Assembly (NCBI GenBank): GCA_934589525.1
Contig: CAKTOB010000005.1
Location: 1 to 64,000, forward strand
Source: an uncultured Oscillospiraceae bacterium
Lineage (GTDB): Bacteria > Bacillota > Clostridia > Oscillospirales > Oscillospiraceae
Length of the DNA stretch: 64,000 bases
Direction: 5' to 3'
Part shown: positions 24,401-32,266 of the stretch, one piece after another
Numbering within the stretch: the stretch's first letter is position 1
Layout of the letters: each line of letters begins with the position of its first letter
Position numbers and translations under genes: made by a program
The notes under the pieces: generated by a model
Told to the model about the DNA's origin: nothing
Database searches by the model: none
What the model saw: only the letters and a program-made list of their open reading frames with translations

Positions 24401-25650
24401 AGAACGCAGTCTACTTCCGGGTCAAAGAAGGAGGCCGCAGTGCAGTGGGCAATGGTCTCCACCTCGCCCTCGTCCAGGTTAAAGGCGGATTGCAGCAGGG
24501 TCTCGCCGTAGCCTGTGGAGCAGGTCCGGGCAATGCGGGCAGAGCCCGGCAGTTTGGTTTTCAAATCCCAGATGGCTTTCTTGGCCGTTTCAATGGGATT
24601 TCCCTGGTTGCCTGCGTAGAAGGAGTACAGCAGCTGCCCTTCCTGACCGATGAGGACCATTTTGGTGGTGGTAGAACCGGCATCAATGCCCAGGTAGCAG
24701 TCGCCGCAGTAGGTTTCCAGGGGGGCTTTTTGAACCACCGCCTTGCCGTGGCGCCGGCAAAAAGCCTCGTAGTCCTCTTTGCTTTCAAAAAGGGCAGGAA
24801 GCCGGGGCATTTCGAAAGAGACCTTCACGCCCTTCTGAAGCTTCTCAATCAAATCCTCCAAGGTCACGGTCTCCCCGTTCCCCTCTTCCAGCGCCGCACC
24901 CATGGCGGCAAAGAGATGGGAATTTTCCGGGTCCACCACCTTTTCAGGTGTGAGCTTCAGCGTGCGGATAAAGGCCTTTTTCAGCTCCGGCAGGAAATGC
25001 AGAGGCCCGCCCAAAAAGGCCACACAGCCCCGGATGGGTTTTCCGCAGGCCAGACCGGAAATGGTCTGGTTCACCACCGCCTGGAAAATAGAGGCGGCCA
25101 GGTCGGCCTTGGTGGCCCCTTCATTGATTAAAGGCTGAATGTCTGTTTTTGCGAAAACACCGCAGCGGGCGGCAATGGGGTAAACTTGCTGATAGTGCTC
25201 CGCCTCCCGGTTCAGCTCCCCCGCGTCGAGCTGCAGCAGGGCCGCCATCTGGTCAATAAAGGAGCCGGTGCCTCCGGCGCAGACGCCGTTCATCCGCTCT
25301 TCCAGGCCACCGGTAAAATAAATGATTTTTGCATCCTCGCCCCCCAGCTCAATGGCCACATCGGTCTGGGGGTAATACTTTTTAAGGGCACCCGCCACGG
25401 CCACCACTTCCTGCACAAAGCCGATGCCCATGGCCTTGGCCAGGGTAATGGCACCGGAGCCGGTGATCCTGGCCTCCACCGTACAAGGCCCCAGCTTCTG
25501 CCGGGCATCCTTCAAAAGCTCCGCCAAAGCCCCCTGGGTATTGGCCTGGTGGCGGGTATAATTGCCGTAAATCAACCGATCTTCCTGGTCCAGCACCGCA
25601 AGCTTCACCGTTGTGGAGCCAATATCGATTCCTGCGCGATAGGTATTCAT
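21403..25650 (-). CDS. Fused acyl-CoA dehydratase activase (double BadF/BcrA ATPase + DUF2229 + dehydratase-like)
   Basis: A 1415-aa protein. Two ASKHA ATPase domains lie in tandem: first GIDIGSTTVKLAV at residue 7, IELGGEDAKII near 98 and CAGGTGSFIDQ near 115; second GIDAGSTTTKMVL near 320, DIGGQDMKCI near 410 and CSSGCGSFIENF near 435. The cysteines are the 4Fe-4S ligands of 2-hydroxyglutaryl-CoA dehydratase activators. A DUF2229 region (SESECYPAKLAHGH near 720) and a C-terminal 2-hydroxyacyl-CoA dehydratase-like region (SQTGGCCRASNY near 1090) follow. GGAGAG lies 11 nt before ATG 25650. The family is widespread in anaerobes, with unproved substrate. No separate dehydratase subunits are nearby. 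Confidence 0.9.
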   Translation of the reverse strand: MNTYRAGIDIGSTTVKLAVLDQEDRLIYGNYTRHQANTQGALAELLKDARQKLGPCTVEARITGSGAITLAKAMGIGFVQEVVAVAGALKKYYPQTDVAIELGGEDAKIIYFTGGLEERMNGVCAGGTGSFIDQMAALLQLDAGELNREAEHYQQVYPIAARCGVFAKTDIQPLINEGATKADLAASIFQAVVNQTISGLACGKPIRGCVAFLGGPLHFLPELKKAFIRTLKLTPEKVVDPENSHLFAAMGAALEEGNGETVTLEDLIEKLQKGVKVSFEMPRLPALFESKEDYEAFCRRHGKAVVQKAPLETYCGDCYLGIDAGSTTTKMVLIGQEGQLLYSFYAGNQGNPIETAKKAIWDLKTKLPGSARIARTCSTGYGETLLQSAFNLDEGEVETIAHCTAASFFDPEVDCVLDIGGQDMKCIRLKNGAVDTIMLNEACSSGCGSFIENFANSLGFTAQQFAQEALFAEHPVDLGTRCTVFMNSNVKQAQKEGAKVSDISAGLAYSVIKNALFKVIKLSSAKELGSHIVVQGGTFHNQAVLRAFEQIAGTQVVCPDIAGLMGAFGAALIARSHDRGEGSTMLPLEEIVDLTYTTKTRRCGGCGNNCMLTVNVFPGGRRHITGNRCEKGAGKSGTGEKAPNMVAYKRQRMFDYTPLTEEEATRGTLGLPRVLNMYENYPFWATFFRKLGIRAVLSPFSDRKIYELGMDSIPSESECYPAKLAHGHVQWLIDQGITTIFHPCVFYEYQEHKDAQNHYSCPMVASYAENLKNNVEAVTEGKIRYIRPFVAFTNEKVAAERLVKVCKEEWNIPAGEVKEAVRLAWAEQRKAKADIVAEGRKVLKEMEEKGGSGIVLAGRPYHIDPEINHGIPELIASYGLTVLTEDSLPDPEEDQHLRIVDQWVYHSRLYSAARFVRNRDDLELLQLNSFGCGLDAVTTDQVNEILEGSNKLYTLLKIDEVNNLGAVRIRIRSLIAAMNMRKAERITADPHPVNFQRVEYTEKMQQEGYTILAPQMSPIHFELLQPVFRKHGYNVVVLPNDDRTAIDTGLKYVNNDACFPSITVVGQIMEAVLSGQYDTDHLAIMMSQTGGCCRASNYVAFIRRALQKAGYPNIPVISVNANGMEKNSGFRITPSLAVDAVYALVYGDLFMRCLYRVRPYEKVPGSAEALHQTWKEICIDSLVNKDSTYSFGWVCRGIVNAFDNLPIDETLRKPRVGVVGEILVKYMPLANNHLVELLEAEGAEVVVPDMLDFFNYCLLGGKYRHEYLGAGFGSEFTAKAGIQILKSLRRPAVDALRKSRRFSAPVPIERIAEMTKPYLSLGNQYGEGWFLAGEMIELITSGVPNVICIQPFACLPNHVVGKGVIKVLKKNYPQANIAAVDYDPGASEVNQLNRIKLMLSVARENMKKQSENKDQ

Positions 25651-25756
25651 AGTAACTTTCTCTCCGTTTTTTGCCAATATCTGTATGTAGATATTTTATT
25701 TTTCATTTGTGAACCCAATCTAAACTGTTCTTTTCGGATTTCTGAACGAGAAAAAG

Positions 25757-25782
25757 ACCGCTGCCATAAAAACGGCAGCGGT
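25757..25782 (-). terminator. Terminator of the c-di-GMP regulator gene
   Basis: ACCGCTGCC and GGCAGCGGT form a 9-bp stem with an 8-nt A-rich loop; CTTTTTCTCG follows on the minus strand. It lies 15 bp after the stop codon of the gene at 25797. Confidence 0.85.
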
Positions 25783-25796
25783 TCAGATAAAAATTG

Positions 25797-27467
25797 TTAC
25801 AATTGCGCAGGGCCCAGGCGGCCTTCCTGTTTGCAGTTTTCTATATAGGCAACGAACTCCTGCTCCGGCAGGGGTTTGGAAAAATAATAGCCCTGGATAT
25901 AGTCGCAGTCGTTTTCCCGAAGAAAGCGAACCTGTTCCTCGGTTTCCGCGCCTTCGGCAATGACCTTGATGCCCAGCTCATGGACCATCTTGATAATACC
26001 CTTGATGATGGTGCGGACCTTGGCGCTGGTTTCGATCTGGCGGGTAAAGCTCATATCCAGCTTCAGAATGTCAAAGCTGTAGCGTTTGAGCATGCCGAAG
26101 GAAGAAAAGCCGCTGCCAAAGTCATCCAGAAGGATCAGGGAACCCAGGCTTCGGAACTGCTCCAGGATGCCCTCCCGGTCATTTTCCAGGGCGGTGTAGG
26201 AGGTCTCGGTGATTTCCAAGCGGATGTCGCCCTTTTGGACCTTGCCGCTTCCCAGCAGGTCAAGTAGGCCCCGAATGACGTTTTCATCGTAAAAGTCCGT
26301 CCAGGACAGGTTGACGGACACCGGCAGCACCGGCTCTCCGGAGGCGTAGCGCTTCCGGTCAAACTCCGCCACCTGACCCGCAACAAACCAATCCAGCTTG
26401 GAGATATGGCCGCCGTTTTCCAAAGCGGGAATAAAGGCCGCAGGCGAAACCATGCCTCTTTTGGGATGGATCCAGCGAACCAGGGCCTCCGCGGAAATCA
26501 AATTCCCACTGACCGCCTCTACTACAGGCTGATAGTAGACCTGAAATTCCCCGTTTGCAATGGCCGCCTCATACTCGCCCATAAGCTCCATCTGGTCCAC
26601 ATACATCCGCCGCATGGAGTCATCAAATACGGCATAGGGCTGCAAATGGTCCGGCAGCACGCTTTCCTCCGCCAGCTTGGCCCGGTCGATCATGCTGACC
26701 ACGGAAACCTCGTCATCCTCCAGATAATACACGCCGCAGCAGCCGTAAAGCTTCATGCTTCTGTCTTCCAGCTGGATATTCATGGTCAGGTCCCGGAGCA
26801 TAGAATCCATACGGATGTGGTCCTTGGGAAGCAAACAGACAAAATGGTCCGCCTCCAGCCGGGCCGCGATGGTGGGATTCCAGACAGCTTCCATGCGGTC
26901 GTAGAAATTCCGCAGGACATTGTCCCCGCCTCGGATGCCGAAGAGCTCATTGGTGGCCTTGAAGTTCTTAATATCAAAGAACATCAGGGCATAGTCCGAC
27001 TTTTTAGGGGTATTGTGCAGAATGTTCTTTGCCATGCGGATAAACCCGGAACGGTTATAGCCGCCGGTGAGACCGTCTTTATATTCATGCTCATACAGCG
27101 ACAGGATGTTATGGACTCTGTTGAGTACGACTTCCGGGCTGAAGGGCTTTGTAAAAAAGTCCACCGCACCCAGCTTGTAGGCGTGGAGAATGGCGGCATC
27201 GGAAGACTCTCCGGAAATGATGATCACGGGCAGGTGCCGCAGCAGCTTCATTTCCTTCATCTTCTCCAGAACGCCAAAGCCGTCGATTCCCGGCATTTGG
27301 ATGTCCAGCAGCACCAGATGGTACAGGCGTTCCTGGGATTCGATCATCTCAATGGCCTGCGCTCCGTTTTCAGCCTCGTAAATCTGATATTGGTCCCGCA
27401 AAATATAGGAAAGCAGCTCCCGGTTGATGGAAACGTCGTCTACAATTAAAATATTGGGTTTCTGCAT
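25797..27467 (-). CDS. Response regulator with degenerate GGDEF and intact EAL domain
   Basis: A 556-aa cytosolic protein. Residues 1-120 are a receiver: ILIVDDVSINREL, phosphorylation Asp in LLDIQMPGIDGF near 55, and FTKPF near 105. Residues about 130-280 are a GGDEF fold in which the signature reads RLEADHF, so cyclase activity is unlikely. Residues about 290-545 are an EAL phosphodiesterase with AEALVRW, VNLSWTDF, EITETS, LLDDFGSGFSS, KLDMSF and EGAETEEQ all kept. It probably degrades c-di-GMP under phosphorylation control. AAAGGATAGATAGAT precedes the ATG. The HPt gene 79 bp upstream suggests a phosphorelay; the histidine kinase is not in this window. Confidence 0.9.
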   Translation of the reverse strand: MQKPNILIVDDVSINRELLSYILRDQYQIYEAENGAQAIEMIESQERLYHLVLLDIQMPGIDGFGVLEKMKEMKLLRHLPVIIISGESSDAAILHAYKLGAVDFFTKPFSPEVVLNRVHNILSLYEHEYKDGLTGGYNRSGFIRMAKNILHNTPKKSDYALMFFDIKNFKATNELFGIRGGDNVLRNFYDRMEAVWNPTIAARLEADHFVCLLPKDHIRMDSMLRDLTMNIQLEDRSMKLYGCCGVYYLEDDEVSVVSMIDRAKLAEESVLPDHLQPYAVFDDSMRRMYVDQMELMGEYEAAIANGEFQVYYQPVVEAVSGNLISAEALVRWIHPKRGMVSPAAFIPALENGGHISKLDWFVAGQVAEFDRKRYASGEPVLPVSVNLSWTDFYDENVIRGLLDLLGSGKVQKGDIRLEITETSYTALENDREGILEQFRSLGSLILLDDFGSGFSSFGMLKRYSFDILKLDMSFTRQIETSAKVRTIIKGIIKMVHELGIKVIAEGAETEEQVRFLRENDCDYIQGYYFSKPLPEQEFVAYIENCKQEGRLGPAQL

Positions 27468-27546
27468 ATCTATCTATCCTTTTCCATAAATCCGGTACTC
27501 TTGCACCGGTGCCTCCGAAAGCCGGAGGCATTGCCCCAGGGGCAGG

Positions 27547-27903
27547 TTATTTTTCCGCGCTGTAGGCTTTTATGGAATCCACCACCAAAGCGTAAGCTTC
27601 CTCTACCTTCTGAACCAGGTCCGGAGCCCCGGGGGCCGTCTGGGACCGCAGCTGCTCGGTGAGCTGGGAGGCCGCCGCCTGAAGCTCTGTAAAGGCCAGA
27701 TTCGCCGCAACGCCTTTAAGCGTATGGGCCGCCCGGAAGGAGTCCGGAATATTTCCGGCTGCCACAGCCTCCCGCAGAGAAGCCATGGTGGTGTCCTCTA
27801 AGAAACGATTGAGAAAATGCTCGATCATGGGGTCCGTACTCAGTCTGCTTTTGGCCTCTTCGTAGTTCCCATGCATCCGCTGGTAGCACTCGTTTAGCGT
27901 CAC
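27547..27903 (-). CDS. Histidine phosphotransfer (HPt) domain protein
   Basis: A 118-aa four-helix protein. The phospho-acceptor motif FRAAHTLKGVAANLAF lies near residue 55, the usual spot for HPt domains. I start at GTG 27903, which follows GGAGGAAGGACC; upstream frame contains no plausible start with a ribosome-binding site. It is the first gene behind the promoter at 28010 with a leader of about 100 nt. It probably passes phosphate to the receiver of the EAL protein encoded next. Confidence 0.88.
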   Translation of the reverse strand: MTLNECYQRMHGNYEEAKSRLSTDPMIEHFLNRFLEDTTMASLREAVAAGNIPDSFRAAHTLKGVAANLAFTELQAAASQLTEQLRSQTAPGAPDLVQKVEEAYALVVDSIKAYSAEK

Positions 27904-28009
27904 GGTCCTTCCTCCATTGTTCATCCCGAAAGGGCTCGGGAATAAAATCATCCCGCTTGAATCTGTACACAAAATAGTTTTCGGATCCGCACCCGAAATC
28001 ATATCGTAT

Positions 28010-28038
28010 ATTATACATTTTATTTCGGCATATTTCAA
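28010..28038 (-). promoter_or_regulatory. Promoter of the HPt / EAL regulator operon
   Basis: Minus strand TTGAAA (28033-28038) and TATAAT (28010-28015) with a 17-bp spacer. The roughly 100-nt leader has no recognisable c-di-GMP riboswitch core. Confidence 0.75.
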
Positions 28039-28093
28039 GTAATTTCCCAGAATAAAAATAAATACCACCGGGCATTTTCCGGAAAATGTCAAT

Positions 28094-28127
28094 GACCGGG
28101 AACGGCGCTGTTCAGTCGTTCCCGGTC
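28094..28127 (-). terminator. Hairpin after the DUF711 gene
   Basis: GACCGGGAACG and CGTTCCCGGTC form an 11-bp stem 36 bp after the stop of the gene at 28163. The tail ATTGACATTTT is only partly T-rich, so termination strength is uncertain. Confidence 0.65.
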
Positions 28128-28162
28128 TGTTGGCCAGGACGCAATATACGGCCCCGCCGTTT

Positions 28163-29521
28163 TTAGTTTTTCAGGCTTTGCAGCGGTGCCGGGATCCGGC
28201 CACCCCGGGCGATAAAGTTCTCGCTCTTTTCCTGATGGACCGGCATCACCGGGGCGCTGCCCAGCAGGCCGCCCATCTCCACCCGGTCGCCTACCCCCTT
28301 GCCCAGGGCAGGAATGATGCGCACGGCGGTGGTTTTGGTGTTGACCATGCCAATGGCGGCCTCGTCGGCAATGATGGCGGAAATGGTCGCGGCGCTGGTA
28401 TCCCCAGGCACGGCGATCATATCCAGACCCACCGAGCACACACAGGTCATGGCTTCCAGCTTGTCCAGCACCAGAGTTCCCTGCTCCGCGGCGGCGATCA
28501 TGCCCTCGTCCTCGGAAACGGGAATAAAAGCACCGGACAGGCCGCCCACGTGGTTGGAGGCCATAACGCCGCCCTTTTTCACCGCGTCATTGAGCAGCGC
28601 AAGAGCCGCCGTGGTGCCGTGGGTGCCACAGGTCTCCAGACCCATTTCCTCCAGGATCCGGGCCACGCTGTCGCCAATGGCAGGGGTAGGAGCCAGGCTC
28701 AGGTCCACAATGCCAAAGGGAACACCCAGGCGGCGGGAAGCCTCCACACCCACCAGCTGACCCATCCGGGTGATACGGAAGGCGGTCTTCTTAATGGTCT
28801 CCGCCACCACGTCAAAGGGCTCTCCCTTGACGCTCTGGAGGGCGTGATACACAACACCGGGGCCGGAAACGCCCACATTGATGACGCACTCCGGTTCGCC
28901 CACACCGTGGAAGGCACCGGCCATAAAGGGATTGTCCTCTACGGCGTTGGCAAAGACCACCAGCTTGGCGCAGCCCAGGCAGTCATTGTCCCGGGTCAGC
29001 TCCGCGGTTTTCTTGACCACACGACCCATTTCCGCCACGGCATCCATATTGATGCCGGCCTTGGTGGAGCCCACATTGACGCTGGCACAGACCATATCGG
29101 TGCTGGCCATGGCCTCGGGGATGGAGCGGATCAGCTTCCAGTCGCTTTTCGTCGCGCCCTTCTGCACCAGGGCGGAGAAACCGCCGATAAAGTTAACACC
29201 GCAGGCCTTGGCGGCGGCATCCAGGGTCTTGGCGATCTCCACATAGCTCTCCGCCTCACAGGCGGCAGCCACCAGGGAAATGGGGGTGACGGAGATGCGC
29301 TTGTTCACAATGGGAATGCCGAACTCCGCCTCAATATCCTGGCCGACCTGCACCAGATTTTTGGCGCAGCGGGTGATTTTATCGTAGATTTTCTGACAGC
29401 AAACATGAATATCCCGGTCCGCGCAGTCCAGAAGGCTAATGCCCATGGTGATGGTCCGGATGTCCAGATGCTGATGATCGATCATGTCCAGAGTGGACAA
29501 AATATCCTTTTGGTCCAGCAT
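28163..29521 (-). CDS. PFL family protein (DUF711/UPF0210)
   Basis: A 452-aa cytosolic protein, the normal length of the family. Features include [15 protein letters not shown] near residue 18, [14 protein letters not shown] near 75, [21 protein letters not shown] text near 145, and a C-terminal [20 protein letters not shown]. Structures of this family resemble pyruvate formate-lyase barrels, but no activity is established. The ATG at 29521 is 10 bp after the ACT-domain gene. The ACT/DUF711 pair is conserved across Firmicutes and archaea, so a metabolite-controlled function is likely. Confidence 0.9.
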   Translation of the reverse strand: MLDQKDILSTLDMIDHQHLDIRTITMGISLLDCADRDIHVCCQKIYDKITRCAKNLVQVGQDIEAEFGIPIVNKRISVTPISLVAAACEAESYVEIAKTLDAAAKACGVNFIGGFSALVQKGATKSDWKLIRSIPEAMASTDMVCASVNVGSTKAGINMDAVAEMGRVVKKTAELTRDNDCLGCAKLVVFANAVEDNPFMAGAFHGVGEPECVINVGVSGPGVVYHALQSVKGEPFDVVAETIKKTAFRITRMGQLVGVEASRRLGVPFGIVDLSLAPTPAIGDSVARILEEMGLETCGTHGTTAALALLNDAVKKGGVMASNHVGGLSGAFIPVSEDEGMIAAAEQGTLVLDKLEAMTCVCSVGLDMIAVPGDTSAATISAIIADEAAIGMVNTKTTAVRIIPALGKGVGDRVEMGGLLGSAPVMPVHQEKSENFIARGGRIPAPLQSLKN

Positions 29522-29531
29522 GGCAGCCCCC

Positions 29532-29801
29532 TTAAATTCTGTGCATGGCCTGGAAAATTTCTTCCCGCTGCACACGGATGGACAGGTCCATTTTGGCTCC
29601 CAAGGCCTCCATTTCCTTGGCAAGCTCCCCCAGGGAGAGGGTGCAGCCGGAAACCTCCGTGACCATCATCATGGTAAAGCAGCCCTGCATGACCGTCTGG
29701 CTGATGTCCAGGACGTTGACGTTAAACTCTGCCAGCTTGGCGCAGACGGCGGCAATAATGCCCACCCGGTCCTGACCGACCACCGTAACAATTGCTTTCA
29801 T
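29532..29801 (-). CDS. ACT domain protein (UPF0237)
   Basis: An 89-aa stand-alone ACT domain starting [20 protein letters not shown], with the ligand-contact GQDRVGI loop at residues 9-15 and a second half ending [20 protein letters not shown] domains bind amino acids or similar small ligands and usually pair up. It directly precedes the DUF711 gene and probably forms a complex with, or senses ligand for, that protein. It lies 11 bp after the Dabb gene. Confidence 0.9.
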   Translation of the reverse strand: MKAIVTVVGQDRVGIIAAVCAKLAEFNVNVLDISQTVMQGCFTMMMVTEVSGCTLSLGELAKEMEALGAKMDLSIRVQREEIFQAMHRI

Positions 29802-29812
29802 ATTCTTTCTCC

Positions 29813-30094
29813 TTATACTTCGTAGTCCGCGGCCACACGTTCTGCCACCCAGGGGAAGAAATGGCTTTTGGCCTCCACATGGGCGGGGTGGTCCGCATAA
29901 AGGGTCAGCGCTTCCTTGCTTTCAAGCTCCGAATACAGCACAAAATCCGGACCCACAAAGCACTTGGTCACTTCCATTTTGGTAAGCCCGGGAATGATAC
30001 CCACCAGGGGCAGCAGGGCCTTTTGGGCAGCAGAAATCACCGCATCCTTATCGGCCTCTTCCTTCAGGGTAAAGAAAATAATGTGTTTGACCAT
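29813..30094 (-). CDS. Dabb (stress-responsive A/B barrel) family protein
   Basis: A 93-aa ferredoxin-fold protein starting MVKHIIFFTLKEEADK, with LPLVGIIPGLTKMEV near 30, LYSELESKEALTLYADHPAHV near 52 in pattern, and a His in the usual DHPAH spot near 69. AGGAGTTTCCC precedes the ATG at 30094. The frame stays open upstream into an inverted-repeat element but has no ribosome-binding site there. Dabb proteins are small dimers, some enzymes, most of unknown role. Confidence 0.85.
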   Translation of the reverse strand: MVKHIIFFTLKEEADKDAVISAAQKALLPLVGIIPGLTKMEVTKCFVGPDFVLYSELESKEALTLYADHPAHVEAKSHFFPWVAERVAADYEV

Positions 30095-30110
30095 GGGAAA
30101 CTCCTTTCTA

Positions 30111-30273
30111 GGGAAGCTCTGATTAAATCGGCAAGAGCTGACAGCGAAAGATTTTGGCTCCAGGCAAGGTTTGGAAAATGAGGGAATACTGTATGTATTT
30201 CCCATTTTTCAAACCGCAGTCTGGGGGGCAAAAGATTCGCTGTTCAGCCGCAGACGATTTATTCAGAGTTTCC
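30111..30273. repeat. 163-bp imperfect palindrome (MITE-like or mobile-hairpin element)
   Basis: From GGGAAGCTCTGATTAAATCG at 30111 the sequence reads into its own reverse complement around a centre near 30192, ending GATTTATTCAGAGTTTCC at 30273. The arms are near-identical over about 80 bp with a few mismatches and small indels. There is no gene inside. It sits between the rpsA end and the Dabb ribosome-binding site. Confidence 0.85.
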
Positions 30274-30283
30274 ATATACCAAG

Positions 30284-30314
30284 AATACCGGGGCAGACAG
30301 GCTACCCCGGTATT
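30284..30314 (-). terminator. Hairpin after ispH-rpsA
   Basis: AATACCGGGG and CCCCGGTATT form a 10-bp stem with an 11-nt loop, 15 bp after the stop of ispH-rpsA. The tail is weak in T, so it may rather protect the mRNA end. Confidence 0.6.
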
Positions 30315-30328
30315 GGTTGTGGAAAAAA

Positions 30329-32266
30329 TTACTCGGCGTCCTCGCCATCCTCCAGCAGGGCACGGATGGACAGGGAGATGCGCTTGTTCTCGGCATCCAC
30401 GTCGGTGATCTTGACCTTCACGTCCTGACCCTCGGACAGAACATCCTCGGGCTTGCCGATGCGGCGGTCAGCGATCTGGGAAATGTGGATCAGGCCGTCA
30501 ACACCGGGCAGGATCTCGGCAAAAGCGCCGAAGGTCATGAGCTTGACCACCTTGGCATCCACAACATCACCAACAGCGTAGTTGGTCATGAACTGGTTCC
30601 AGGGGTTCATCTCGGCGGTCTTGTAGCCCAGGGAGATCTTGTGCTTCTCGGTGTCGAAGGAAATGACGTAAACATCGATCTCGTCGCCGACCTTCACAAC
30701 GTCAGCGGGAGTCTTGATGCGGTTCCAGCTCAGCTCGGAAACGTGAACCATGCCGTCCACGCCGCCGATGTCTACGAAAGCGCCGTAGGAAGTCAGGGAC
30801 TTCACAACGCCATGGTACTTCTTGCCGACCTCGATCTCGCTCCAGATCTTCTCCTGAGCGGCCTTCCGGGACTCGGCGTTCACGGCACGGATGGAGCCGA
30901 TGGCACGACGGCGGGCACGGTTGACCTCGGTGATCTTCAGCTGCACGGGCTTGCCAACCATGGCAGCCATGTCGCCGCCCTTGGCAACGCCGGACTGGGA
31001 AGCGGGAATGAACACACGGATGCCCTTCACATTGGCAACCAGGCCGCCCTTGTTCTCTTCGGTGATAACGGCATCGATGGTGGTCTTGTTCTCCACGTAC
31101 TCCGCCATTTCGTCCCAAACCTTCAGGCCGTCCAGCTTCTTCTTGGACAGCTGCACGGTGCCCTCCTGGTCGTTGACACGCACCACGAACACCTCGATCT
31201 GGTCGCCGACCTTCAGGATGTCCTCGGGCTTTACGGAAGGATCGTTGCTGACTTCGTCATAAGGAATGTAACCGGCATGCTTGGTGCCCAGGTCTACCTG
31301 GACTTCGGTATTGCCGATTCCGGTAACGGTGCCGATAACCTTGTCTCCTGTATTTAAAGTCTTGATGGACTGCTCGAGAAGTTCAGCGAAGTTCTCCTCC
31401 TGTACAGCCTCAACATTGGTAATTTCGCTCATAGTCTTGTTGACCTCCTTTATAATCCACGCCGGTGTGGAGGCACCAGCCGTGATTCCAACATCAGTGA
31501 TACCGGCGAAAAACGCGGGCTCCAGTTCGCTGGCATCGTCAACAAGAGCTACACGGTCGCAGTATTCCCGGCAAATCATAGCCAGACGCAGGGTATTGGA
31601 GCTTTTGGCATCTCCAACCACTACCATGGCCTGGCACCGGCGGCTCAATTCCGCCGCTTCGGTTTGCCTATCTTCAGTCGCCTTACATATTGTATCAAAA
31701 ATTTTCAAGTTAGTAAACTGTTTTTTTGCAAAATTTCTGCACGATTTCCACAAATTTTCAGTGGATGTGGTCTGGCAAACCATGCAAATTGGCAAGTCCG
31801 CATCAATTTGTTCTTCCTGAACCCATTTTTTTAGAGATTCTGCACTATCAAAGACCTGACATTTGCCGCACCAGCCCGCAATTCCCTCCACCTCCGGGTG
31901 GGTGGGCGTGCCGATAATAATGGGAAGTCGGCCCTCCTGCTCCGCCTGACACACTAGGCCGTGGATGCGTTTTACAAAGGGACAGGTGGCATCCACGATC
32001 TGGGCCCCCTGCTGCTCCAGGCGGTTATAAACCTCCCGGCCCACACCGTGGGAGCGGATGATGACCGTATCTCCGGGACCTGCCTGGCTGGGGTCATCAA
32101 TAACGCCCACCCCGGCCTCATGGAAGGCCTGGACCACATGGCGGTTGTGGATGATGGGCCCCAGGGTCACGGTGCGTTTCCCGGCGGCGGCAGAGGACTG
32201 CACCAGTTCCACCGCCCGATTGACCCCGAAGCAGAAACCGGCGCTTTTGGCAACCTGTACACTCAT
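30329..32266 (-). CDS. ispH-rpsA: IspH (HMBPP reductase) fused to ribosomal protein S1
   Basis: A 645-aa fusion. Residues 1-280 are IspH, the last enzyme of the non-mevalonate isoprenoid path: AKSAGFCFGVNRAVEL with the first 4Fe-4S Cys near 12, DATCPFVKRIH near 93, and DTICKATEDRQTEA near 190. Residues 280-645 hold four S1 RNA-binding domains, the last two strongest (YGAFVDIGGVDGMVHVSELSW near 480 in pattern, FGAFAEILPGVDGLIHISQI near 565). This fusion is known in Clostridia. The ATG overlaps the cmk stop by 4 nt. At the junction a perfect AAAGGAGGT lies before an in-frame ATG at 31432, which could give free S1 (367 aa). Confidence 0.93.
   Translation of the reverse strand: MSVQVAKSAGFCFGVNRAVELVQSSAAAGKRTVTLGPIIHNRHVVQAFHEAGVGVIDDPSQAGPGDTVIIRSHGVGREVYNRLEQQGAQIVDATCPFVKRIHGLVCQAEQEGRLPIIIGTPTHPEVEGIAGWCGKCQVFDSAESLKKWVQEEQIDADLPICMVCQTTSTENLWKSCRNFAKKQFTNLKIFDTICKATEDRQTEAAELSRRCQAMVVVGDAKSSNTLRLAMICREYCDRVALVDDASELEPAFFAGITDVGITAGASTPAWIIKEVNKTMSEITNVEAVQEENFAELLEQSIKTLNTGDKVIGTVTGIGNTEVQVDLGTKHAGYIPYDEVSNDPSVKPEDILKVGDQIEVFVVRVNDQEGTVQLSKKKLDGLKVWDEMAEYVENKTTIDAVITEENKGGLVANVKGIRVFIPASQSGVAKGGDMAAMVGKPVQLKITEVNRARRRAIGSIRAVNAESRKAAQEKIWSEIEVGKKYHGVVKSLTSYGAFVDIGGVDGMVHVSELSWNRIKTPADVVKVGDEIDVYVISFDTEKHKISLGYKTAEMNPWNQFMTNYAVGDVVDAKVVKLMTFGAFAEILPGVDGLIHISQIADRRIGKPEDVLSEGQDVKVKITDVDAENKRISLSIRALLEDGEDAE
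31432..31450 (-). promoter_or_regulatory. Internal ribosome-binding site at the ispH/rpsA junction
   Basis: On the minus strand AAGGAGG (31450-31444) is followed 11 nt later by in-frame ATG at 31432, where S1-like sequence begins (MSEITNVEAV). The site is stronger than the one at the ispH start. Confidence 0.7.

Noticed and set aside
21328..25131. A 1267-codon open frame on the plus strand opposite the giant activase.
   Set aside because: Same reason: no recognisable domain, composition mirrors the minus-strand codons, and it would start inside the csoR promoter region.
27468..27546. Several small hairpins between the HPt and EAL genes considered as a c-di-GMP riboswitch.
   Set aside because: The conserved core sequences of the GEMM-I and GEMM-II classes are absent and the region is only 79 bp.
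28130..29662. A 510-codon plus-strand frame opposite the DUF711 and ACT genes.
   Set aside because: It crosses two convincing minus-strand genes, has no start signal, and resembles no family.
30095..30205. Upstream extension of the Dabb gene by 37 codons.
   Set aside because: The extension would be translated from within the palindromic element and lacks a ribosome-binding site; the ATG at 30094 has one and fits family length.
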